Shown piece after piece: positions 1 through 7,842 of a stretch of DNA of 19,303 nt. Every line of letters starts with the position of its first letter. Position 1 is the stretch's first letter. This DNA is from Triparma columacea (Eukaryota > Sar > Bolidophyceae > Parmales > Triparmaceae). A model generated the notes under the pieces. It ran no database searches, was not told the DNA's origin, and saw only the letters and a program-made list of their open reading frames with translations. The stretch lies in the NCBI GenBank assembly GCA_030267965.1, contig BRYA01000690.1, positions 1 to 19,303 of the forward strand, written 5' to 3'. A program made the translations under genes and the position numbers.

Positions 1-67
1 TTTTACGGAACTAAGATACGCGGAAATCCTGGGAATTACGCTTGGGGAAAACAACGTAATTGTGCAC

Positions 68-109
<42 letters not shown>

Positions 110-410
110 GAGTTACAGCAATGGCTGTATTTAGGGACAACTCCCCTGGCCTGAACGAGACACTTCAGTGGAAGTAAGTGCAGATTATTGGTGTTCAGAA
201 AAACATACAGTATTAATACTTGTTTGACATGACGGCATCTTTACGTTCTGATTTGTCAAGTAAAATACGAAATATTATCGTTTCGTGTGAATAGCTTTCT
301 TCCCGTACATTATTACATGCAAAAACTCTGATAATTCGTCCTCATCATCTCCCCCTCAAATTCACTTCCCCCCCAATTCCCCCTTCCCCTTCCCCAGCCT
401 TGATTACTTT
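1..410. other. Noncoding left edge and SBPase 3' flank
   Basis: I see no gene here on either strand. The stretch holds a GA dinucleotide microsatellite (73-106), then AT-richer sequence, then a C-rich block at 368-395. That block lies just past the SBPase stop codon, so on the SBPase coding strand it reads as four G runs (4, 4, 5 and 7 long). It probably belongs to the SBPase 3' UTR or termination region. Confidence 0.6.
73..106. repeat. (GA)17 microsatellite
   Basis: This is an uninterrupted run of 17 GA dinucleotides. It sits in noncoding sequence about 300 bp beyond the 3' end of the SBPase gene. Tracts like this are length-variable and prone to assembly error. Confidence 0.95.
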
Positions 411-1535
411 TCATTTAACCATGCATACCATATCGTTAAACCTCTCCACTTCATTCGCGCTCCCTATACACAGCGGGGTCCTTTGATCGACAGCCTTAAT
501 CTCCACATCCAGCACCGATCCCCCGCTCGTCCCGTCGCTCGTTTTCCCCCCAGCTTTCTCAACCAACAATCCAAATGGCGCGGCCTCGAATGCTAGACGG
601 AGTTTAGCTGGTGAAGCGTCTGAGGTGGGGTTACTGAATACTCCCTGGTTCTTGGTGAACTGTTGGTAAACGTCAGGTACCAAACCTCCGCTGTACCTTA
701 GTGTGTACTTCTCTTTCATGTAATGATCCAGGAGCTCCTTGTACCCGGGTAGGTCTTGCGCGGCGCGCATGTTTGCGGGGGCGAATATCTTACAGTCTTC
801 GGATATTTTTATGTCCTTCCGAGAGCATATCCACGGCGCGAATGTACCGTCTGATAGTTGGCATCCCTCCGGCGTGCAACCGTAGGTGAACTCGTAAACA
901 CCATCGTCAAGTACGACGAGCACAGTCGTACGAGGACCGTATAGTGCGACGAGTGAGGTAACCTGATCGCGTCCGGTAGCGCCGATAAGACCAGTTGATT
1001 TAGGCCAGATGCCAATCATGGTACCGACTGCCCAGTTGTTGTCGACGATAGAGCTACCGTCGAGCGGGTCCCAGCATACGGTGTACTCCTGGTCGGGGTT
1101 GAGGGTTCTGACGATGGGGTCCTCCTCTGAGGCGCCGTCTTTGATTACCTTGGAGTCCTTGCACGCGTCCCACATTATGTTGTCTGCGATTACGTCGACG
1201 GAAAGCTGGGCGTCGCCGAAGGTGTTGGACGAGCCCTCAACGGTAACAAGGGCTGTCCTTAGGGCCTCCGTAATGTCGGCGCAGGCGTCGAGCATCTCGC
1301 ATATGACTGTCCTGAGCATGGGGTCGGGGCACTTGGCGTCGAGGATGGTGTCGAGGTCGTCGTAGCTGTCCTGCTTCTCGGTGGTGGTGTAGAAGGAGGT
1401 ACCGGACGCGCCGTACTCGCCGTGGAGGGTGGTGGGGGTGGAGGGGGAATGGTGGACGGGACGGCGGAGGAAGGCTGATGGGGAGTTGAAGGATAGGGCA
1501 ACTGTTGGAAGGGTGAGGAGGCAGAGCAACTTCAT
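411..1535 (-). CDS. SBP: Plastid sedoheptulose-1,7-bisphosphatase
   Basis: This is a single-exon, 374-residue enzyme of the Calvin cycle. It hydrolyses sedoheptulose-1,7-bisphosphate to sedoheptulose-7-phosphate in the plastid stroma, regenerating the CO2 acceptor. The SBPase-specific signature WDPLDGSSIVDNNWAVGT is at residues 155-172, with metal-binding acids around E138-E139 and D156-D159. Further family blocks are YGPRTT, EKYTLRYSGGLVPDV and the C-terminal AKLRLAFEAAPFGLL. The start is set by an ER signal peptide, MKLLCLLTLPTVALS, followed by F16 at the cleavage site and a transit-like S/T/P/R-rich segment to about residue 45, which is the complex-plastid bipartite presequence. The paired regulatory cysteines of green-plant SBPase (the CGGTAC segment before NSFGDEQLAVD) are absent; residues 96-108 read VTVEGSSNTFGDA. 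It is divergent from the FBPase gene. The family and targeting calls are firm; loss of thioredoxin control is inferred. Confidence 0.95.
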   Translation of the reverse strand: MKLLCLLTLPTVALSFNSPSAFLRRPVHHSPSTPTTLHGEYGASGTSFYTTTEKQDSYDDLDTILDAKCPDPMLRTVICEMLDACADITEALRTALVTVEGSSNTFGDAQLSVDVIADNIMWDACKDSKVIKDGASEEDPIVRTLNPDQEYTVCWDPLDGSSIVDNNWAVGTMIGIWPKSTGLIGATGRDQVTSLVALYGPRTTVLVVLDDGVYEFTYGCTPEGCQLSDGTFAPWICSRKDIKISEDCKIFAPANMRAAQDLPGYKELLDHYMKEKYTLRYSGGLVPDVYQQFTKNQGVFSNPTSDASPAKLRLAFEAAPFGLLVEKAGGKTSDGTSGGSVLDVEIKAVDQRTPLCIGSANEVERFNDMVCMVK

Positions 1536-2161
1536 GGCTGTGGGTGGTGAGTGGTTTCGGGGAGGGGGGGGGGGGGTTAGAGGTTGTGGTAGGGGTGTGG
1601 TTGAGGGTTAGGTGTTTGGGTGTTGTGGGTGATTTAGGTGATGTATAGAGGCTCTAAAATGTGATTTTAGTTGTGGATTGAGTTGTGGTTCGAGTTGAAG
1701 GCCAACTTAAAGCGTATGTTGTCGCCAATTTTGCCCAATCTTCCCCTTTCCTCGCCTTTCCTCGCCACTCCTCTTTCTTGCACTCTTTTCCTTTGGCTTT
1801 GTTGTCCTTTATTTGTCCTTAATGTGTCCTTAGTTGTTGTTTATTGTGTAGTGTATGTGTGTTTGTGTATATGATAGTGATATAGTGCGTGTTTCGTTGT
1901 CCATAAGGGTCATATAAAGGGATATAATCTAATTGATGAGCTGACAAGGCTCGATGTTGGAATCAACAAGTTGCATTATATTGCTCTAAATGCGCTATAT
2001 TTCAGTTCAAATGATATGATAGCGAAGTGTGTGATGTTATAATGATTGTGTGTATAGTGTATAGTGTGTAAGTGTAGTTATTGTTTGACTTACTTGGCTA
2101 AATGTTTGGAAGACGTGGTCATTTTGAGATCCCCTCCTTTCCAGACTATTATTTCTAAGCC
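1536..2161. promoter_or_regulatory. Divergent promoter region between SBPase and FBPase
   Basis: These 626 bp separate the two start codons of the head-to-head bisphosphatase genes and must contain both promoters. The SBPase-proximal part is G-rich with an 11-G run near 1566. The middle is rich in GT and TATA-like words, including TATAAAG at 1913-1919. Both start codons sit in the same context, GCCATGAAG. No coding sequence is seen. A shared bidirectional promoter is inferred; individual factor sites cannot be identified by eye. Confidence 0.6.
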
Positions 2162-4140
2162 ATGAAGCTTCTTCTTCTTATATCCACTTTGGTGGCTGTA
2201 AATGGCTATATTACTCCTCTACTAAGGTTAGTATACAAGAAGAACACTATAATATCCCACACATGCTGCTAAAAGAGGCTAAAATGTGGCTTGAAGGTTC
2301 ACACTCCCGACTAGACACCCATTATATACAAATATGTCCTCTGTATCACCATACAATTCAGATCACACTACATTATCTCAATTATATAATTTGTATGTCA
2401 CCGCATGTACCACTAATATACAAATAAGAGCCCTCAAACTCGAAATATTGACACATTGAGGAGGTTGAGCTGTCGAGCCAAGCTCCATAATTGCAACCAT
2501 TTTCATTCAATTTACGACATACACAACGTATCACACCATTAATGAGATACCATTTACCTACTCAACCAAAAAACAACAACAAACAATGACCAAAAACGTC
2601 AAAACGAAGGAAAATTAAGCCTTTCTAAAACCACTAGAAAACACCGCAAACACCAACACTACCACCAACACTAACACCAACACGAACGACAACACTCATC
2701 ACCAACAAACACACAAACACAATATCTAACCATTCCCCCACCTTCACCCCCACTTCCCCCCACTTCCCCTCTATCCCCTCCCAAAATTCCAGCGTCCGCT
2801 CCCCCACCTCTCGCTCCCCAACCACCTTCCTCCGTTCCACCGCCACCCCCCCTGCATCTCCCACCAGGAAGGCTCCAATCTTCGACGAGGTCTGCGAGAC
2901 GACCGGCGTAACCTTAACCCGTTTCATGATTGAGGTGGCCATGTTAAACCCCGAGCTCGCCGAGTTGCCATCCCTATTCTCCGGCATCGAGACTGCCTGC
3001 AAAGCTATATCCAACATGGTAAAACGCTCCCAACTAACAGGTCTGACCGGTCTAGCTGATGGAGGCGGTAGTATAAACGTTCAAGGTGAAGAGCAGAAGC
3101 AGCTCGACGTAATGACCAACGACGTCCTAAAGCGCGCGCTACGTTTCACCGGGAAGCTGGGAGTCCTGGCGAGCGAAGAGGAAGATACTCCGGTTGATGT
3201 ACCGAGCAGGAAGACGGACGTTATGTTCGATGAGACGAGCAAGTACGTAGCCGTATTTGACCCCCTCGACGGCTCCAGTAACGTCGACGCCGGGATCCCG
3301 ACCGGGACCATCTTTGGCATCTTTGAACATGATGAGGAATGCGTTGTGGAGGACTCGAAAGACATGACGGAGGATGAAATGAAGTGCCTCGTTAACACGC
3401 TTAAACCCGGAACTGACTTGATTGCGAGCGGGTACTGCTTGTACAGTAGCAGCTGCTTCTTCGTTATGACCATTGGGAATGGCGTTTATGGATTCACACT
3501 TGATGAGAATATCGGAGAGGTAAGGAATTGGGGTGGGGGGGGGGCTACAGGGACGATGATAATTGTTGCAGAGACGATGCAGAGAGAGGATTGTTGCAGC
3601 GAAGAACTTACAATACTCAACAATACCCATATCTCACGATACATCTAACCTTCCCCCCCCACACACACACCCACACACCTCCCTACCTTTTTCCCCACCT
3701 ATTTTCAGTTCGTTCTCTCCCACCCCAACATAAAGATCCCCGCAACGTCAAAGATCTACTCCTTCAACGAGGCGAACATGCCTCAATGGGATCCCCCCAT
3801 GCGCGAGACCGTCGAGAAGTGGCGTCTCGGTACCGGTCGTTCCGGCAAGCAGTTCTCATCCCGTTACATCGGATCCATGGTCGGAGACGTCCACCGCACG
3901 CTGCTGTACGGAGGCGTGTTCGGATACCCGAGTGATAAGAAAAACAAAAACGGGAAACTCCGTCTCCTATATGAGGGGGCGCCCATGTCGTACCTTATGG
4001 AACAGGCGGGGGGACTAAGCAGCACGGGGAAGGAAAGGGTACTTGAGATTGTACCTACTGAAGTTCATCAGAGAGTACCTATGGTTATGGGGAGTAAGGA
4101 CGATGTTCAGGAAGTTATCGACGCTTACAGCAAGGCTTGA
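2162..4140 (+). CDS. FBP: Plastid fructose-1,6-bisphosphatase (3 exons)
   Basis: This enzyme removes the 1-phosphate of fructose-1,6-bisphosphate in the plastid stroma (Calvin cycle, starch or glucan synthesis). Proposed exons are 2162-2226, 2793-3519 and 3709-4140, giving 407 residues with intact phases. Exon 1 encodes a signal peptide (MKLLLLISTLVAVNG, then Y16). Exon 2 starts with a transit-like S/T/R/P stretch, then VNIQGE-like and SEEE metal sites, VFDPLDGSSNVDAG (about 177-190) and the plastid-type loop. Exon 3 carries KIYSFNEAN, RYIGSMVGDVHRTLLYGG and NGKLRLLYEGAPMSYLMEQAGG. Loop cysteines C205 and C220 match the disulfide pair of plant chloroplast FBPase; the third plant cysteine is replaced (CLVNTLKPG), giving L225. 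Donors are GTTAGT and GTAAGG; acceptors are ATTCCAG and ATTTTCAG. Exons 2 and 3 are certain from homology. Exon 1 rests on matching phase and the presequence. Confidence 0.93.
2641..2722. repeat. Degenerate CCAACA/ACACCA tandem repeat in FBPase intron 1
   Basis: Intron 1 of the FBPase gene (2227-2792, 566 nt) contains an A/C-only low-complexity block built from imperfect ACCAACACT-like units. It ends close to a CTAAC branch-point-like word at 2725-2729. The rest of the intron is AT-rich with two copies of ATATACAAATA. I see no gene in it. Confidence 0.6.
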
Positions 4141-4434
4141 AGAAGGGGATTTTAAGGGGGGGGGAGGGGGAGGTGGAGGGGGGGAGGTGGAAACAAACAT
4201 TACCATTTTCGTAAGTCGAGGAGAGACAGACAAGGAAGGTATTGTTGGAGAGGGTGATGGAGAGGGAAGGGGAGGGAGGACAAGGAGGGACGTTTTGAGA
4301 GGAGGTAGGACGGGACGGGAAACAGTGATCAACGACTTTTACGTATCCTTAAGATTTCCAAAACCCTCTTTATTACTTTTGGTGGAACGATTCATTTATT
4401 ACATGCAACCAACAATCTAGGCATCACAGGTTCG
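4141..4434. other. Tail-to-tail intergenic region with G-rich tract after FBPase
   Basis: This is the 294 bp between the convergent FBPase and SUMO-ligase stop codons. Starting 15 nt after the FBPase stop, 4156-4190 is nearly pure G with single A/T interruptions (runs of 9, 5 and 7), followed by purine-rich sequence to about 4320. It probably holds both 3' UTRs. The G tract could form a quadruplex in FBPase transcripts. Confidence 0.6.
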
Positions 4435-6808
4435 TTAATCGCTATCGATTTCTATAATCTCAATCTCCCTTCCTCCCCCTCCCCCCCCCTTAGTCGTCGT
4501 CGTCGTCGTCGTAGATGCCGTTCCCCCCCCTCCTCCTCCCCCCCTAACCTCCTCTCTAAATGCCCCATCTCTAAACCCTCCCTCCCCCACCTTCCTAACC
4601 TTTGCGTTCGGTGTGCTCTCCAGCATCCCCATCATCCCTTCCTCTTCATCCTCCTCCTTAGTCGGTGTCCCCCCTCCCCCCCCGCTCTTCCTCTTCCTCC
4701 TTTTATCCCCTGGTTTATTATCATCAACTTCAACCCCCCATCCCCCCCCGTCACATTCCACTACAAGTACCTTCCCTTTACACCCCTCCTTCCCCCCCCC
4801 CATCTCCAGCGCTTCCCCGAAAAGCCCGCTCCTCACCAAACTCCCGACCTCTGTCTTCCTCCCGCATACCGGGCACGCCCACCTTCTGGCGGATGGGAAT
4901 GCGTTCATTTTAACAAAGTACCCACAATCGAACGCCTGGCTATGTTCGCACCCTCTCCCCACAACCGGGTTATCTATAACCTGCATGCTGTTAACGTCTT
5001 TTAAGTTAAGTCTAACTTTCAAGCCTTCCATGTCCACTTCCTCCTCCCCGTCTAGACATACAGCTTTACCCTTAGCCCAACGTGTTGCGTCGGTGACACA
5101 TTTATCAACACTGTACGTTGGGACGTTGGACATTACGGTTTTAATAACCTCGTCGTCGGACTGACGACGACCGCCTATTACGCAACCTACGTAAGCGATA
5201 TCGTCGGATGATGTTATTACTACGGTACGGAGACGACGACGGTTGGAGGAGGGGACGGAAAGCATGTATGACATACCTAGCCATTTACTTCTACGGAGAT
5301 TCATTTTTAAGTTAAGGTGGAGGGAGGGGAGGGGGGGGGAGTTGATTTGTTAGAGGTTTCTTCTTCTCAGGTCCTCGTAAAAACCCTCAAACCCTTCCCT
5401 CCCCCCTTTCCCCCCTCTTCCCACTTAAAATTTAATCTCTCATCGTCTCACCTATCGTGGCTTTGTTGTTTCCTTTGTTTAACCGTATGATACCCTCCAT
5501 CAATCCATATATCCGTCCCCTTCGGCCATACATGGCAGTCGCTTTCCCCTTCCCCCGGTTTATCTACCGGTAGAAACACAACCCATACGTCACCTTTGTA
5601 ATCGCCGGAGTCAAAGGTGCAGCGACCGACGGACTTGGGCTCAAGACGAGGTCTTGTACCACCGGCGTTTACTTTGAGTGTGTTGGGCTTGATTTTCATG
5701 GTAACAAACGGTCGTGATAGTGGTGTTGGTTGGTGGATGAAAGGGTCCCAAGACTGCAGGCGGGTAATGAAGGAAGAGGAGGCTAAGGAGGGGTTTGAGG
5801 GGGACGTTTCAGAGGTGGAGAGGAGGGGGAAGAGGGAGGGTGAGCTGGCGGGGGCGGGGACTACTATCGTGCAACGGGCTGTCATTGTTGAGGTGGAGTA
5901 GGTGAAATTGGAGAGGAGGGAGGTCGTTGAGGTGTGGGGGCGGAGGCTGGCGAGGGGGGTGGAGGACGAGGAGGAAGAGAGGTTGGGGGGGGGGGGAGGG
6001 ACGTTGTGGCCGAGGTTGATGGAGGAGGCGGTGGTGGAGGTGGAGGATGACGACATTGAACGACCCAGTGGGACAGGTGGTGATACGGAGTTTGACTAAG
6101 GGAGTAGCTTAGAGTAAGCTTGGGGTTGCATCGGTTGGAAGGGGGGTGACATTACATTACATTCCCAACTCACCTGCTGTCTGGCATATGGATAAGAAGC
6201 GCCCTGCTGCACCTGTTGTCGCTGCTCTTGCTGCTGCGTTGTGGTTCCGGCCGGTATCATTGAACCAGTTATCGCGGTTCCCAGCTTCCCCCCCCCGCTC
6301 TTCCTGTCGTCTATCGCCTGAAACCAGCCCTTTAAGTCGTCCAGTGCCTTCCTCCTACTCTCCTGGCTCTCAAATCTATCCATACTCATCCGGAAGGAGG
6401 TCTCTAAAGACGATACGAGGCGTGCGATGATGGCTGCCTTCGGTCCAGACTTTAGTGTGCCCATTATTACGCATAGTTCCTTCTGTGGAGTGGTAGGGAG
6501 GATGATTTGTGGTTCAGTGTGTGAATTAGCTTGTTTTTACGGTAACGATATGATGAGATTGATAATGCAGTCATGAATATGGTAAATTAATCGCGTAATA
6601 TGTTCTCAGTGACGAAAAAAGAGAAACTCCCCCGCCACCCTCAATCGCTTCCTCATCAAATAAGTTTGTTATAAGTCTAAATAAGTCCAAATTAGCTCAA
6701 AAGACTCACCAGCTGAGGTACACGGAGACTATTCAGCTCGCTGCATCGACGTCGCTTGATGGCGAGCCAAAGGTCCTCTCTTCGGGCGTCTTCCATGGCG
6801 TTTGTCAT
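4435..6808 (-). CDS. PIAS/SIZ-type SUMO E3 ligase, SAP-PINIT-SP-RING (4 exons)
   Basis: This protein transfers SUMO from the E2 Ubc9 to nuclear targets. Proposed exons in transcript order are 6808-6710, 6482-6174, 6095-5452 and 5290-4435. All phases agree and give 635 residues. The SAP motif spans the first splice junction (about residues 24-59: LNSLRVPQL joined to KELCVIMGTLKSGPKAAIIA). A PINIT domain (about 249-350) has PFVTMKIKPN and the diagnostic HVWPKGTDIWIDG. The SP-RING (about 446-512) has zinc ligands C465, H467, C490 and C493 in GRGCEHSQAFDCGYF and RWACPVCGRKT. The C-terminus, EIEIIEIDSD, looks like a SUMO-interacting motif. Linkers are low-complexity (Q-rich, S/T/P-rich, poly-G, poly-T). 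Donors are GTGAGT, GTGAGT and GTGAGA; acceptors are CCACAG, CCTTAG and CCGTAG. The start at M(TNAMED) is a choice; M41 of the same frame (6796) or an ATG at 6916 are alternatives. Domain order makes the family firm. Confidence 0.9.
4493..4512. repeat. GTC trinucleotide repeat encoding poly-Thr
   Basis: A run of about six to seven GTC/ACG units lies within the last exon of the SUMO ligase. On the coding strand it reads as repeated ACG codons, giving the poly-threonine tract between two glycine runs just before the terminal SUMO-interacting motif. It is likely length-variable. Confidence 0.85.
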
Positions 6809-6914
6809 TTTTCTTGGCCAAAAAAATTCAGCAACAAAAATCATTTTGCAGCCCAATTTAATCATTAAATCACCCATTAAATCCCCATCTACGCAATTGA
6901 TCGAGAAATAAGTC
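6809..6914. promoter_or_regulatory. Compact divergent promoter, SUMO ligase / PITH gene
   Basis: Only 106 bp separate the proposed start codons of the minus-strand SUMO ligase (6808) and the plus-strand PITH gene (6915). The region is AT-rich with A/T homopolymers. Both transcription start regions must lie here or overlap the neighbouring 5' exons, so a bidirectional promoter is inferred. If the ligase actually begins at the in-frame ATG at 6916, this gap disappears. Confidence 0.45.
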
Positions 6915-7751
6915 ATGGTGAGGTTGAATTATACTTAGATTCCCAAAAAACACTTTTTTAAACTCCTCAAATGCTGTCTATGGCTCTCATAATTCACCAT
7001 TACTCACATTATCCCCTCGCTCCATCTTCCTACTGCTCCTTTTCTGCTGCAAACACAGCGCTGCTCGTGCACGGATCACTCACATGATTTGGGTGACGAT
7101 GGGGGTGTGTCTTTGATAGAGTCAGTAGATATAGACTCAGTGCGTTGCTTAAATGAACAGGTCCATGGATCATGCAAAACTATAATAAAACACTATCAGG
7201 TAAGGGAGGAGGGGAGAGTGCTGCGGGTTCGGCGAGAGCCTTTCTGCGAGACTAATCCTTCCGTCCCCCCCCTCCAGGAACGTGACACCACAGAGCCCTA
7301 CATGGAGAGCAATGAGGATGACACTGAGATGATAATGCATGTCCCCTTCAGTGAGGGGGTCCGACTCACCCAGTTAAGCGTTACCGGTCACATGGGGGGT
7401 ACGGCTCCGAGCTCAGTGAAGTTATGGGCCAACAGGGACGATATCGACTTCAGCAATGCTGAAGACCTGCCGGCTGCTCAGACCATTGAGCTGGTGGACC
7501 CTGACGAGCACACAGGGTTCGAGGGGAATTTGGACTACCCATTGAGAGGCTCAAAGTTCAACAATCTCACGCACCTCACCATGTTCTTCTCCGATAACTT
7601 CGGCGCGGACAACACTAGAATAAACTACGTGGGCTTCAAGGGGGCGAGGACCAACACGAGGCACGGGGTTGTGGAGTGCGTTTACGAGGCTAGAGCTGTG
7701 CCTGGAGACCACCAGAAGGTCAAGGGTGAAAGTAGTGGGGGCGTCATTTGA
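6915..7751 (+). CDS. PITHD1: PITH-domain protein, PITHD1-like (3 exons)
   Basis: This is a homologue of the proteasome-interacting thioredoxin-like (PITH) domain protein PITHD1. Proposed exons are 6915-6917, 7059-7199 and 7278-7751, giving 205 residues. The N-terminus RCSCTDHSHDLGDDGG matches the Cys/His-rich leader typical of PITHD1 proteins. The PITH beta-sandwich follows: VRCLNEQVHGS, YMESNEDDTEMIMHVPFSEGVRL (split here by position), SVKLWANRDDIDF, HLTMFFSDNFGADNTRINYVG and a terminal YEARAVPGDH. The acceptor AACACAG at 7058 and donor CAG/GTAAGG at 7200 are strong. The second intron (78 nt) has no stop and is a multiple of three, so an ORF reads through it, but the PITH alignment demands its removal. 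No ATG exists in frame in the second exon, so initiation must come from upstream; the ATG at 6915 directly followed by a GTGAGG donor fits. That first exon is the least certain part. Confidence 0.85.
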
Positions 7752-7842
7752 AGATTCCCAAATAACCAAAAGAGCTCATCATTTTCTTTATTCATCTATG
7801 ACCCATTGTTTATCTCCTTTATATTTCCGAACGAACCCCCAT
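7752..7842. other. 91-bp tail-to-tail spacer
   Basis: Short AT-rich spacer between the PITH gene stop and the stop of the minus-strand membrane-protein gene. The two 3' UTRs probably overlap. No other feature was seen. Confidence 0.5.

Noticed and set aside
73..106. GA tract as a GAGA-factor type regulatory element
   Set aside because: It lies in a 3' flank with no nearby promoter evidence; a plain microsatellite is sufficient.
1913..1919. TATAAAG as the FBPase TATA box
   Set aside because: It is about 250 bp from the start codon in an AT-rich stretch where such words are expected by chance; kept only as a note in the promoter entry.
2634..3017. 127-codon minus-strand ORF overlapping FBPase exon 2
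   Set aside because: It consists of the complement of an A/C-only repeat plus the antisense of the transit peptide; no domain.
4613..5164. 183-codon plus-strand ORF rich in Ser/Pro
   Set aside because: It is antisense to the SP-RING exon; the zinc-ligand pattern on the other strand is decisive.
7089..7751. PITH gene as a single exon from 7089
   Set aside because: That start is a TTG, and the frame includes a 78-nt intron that does not fit the PITH family.
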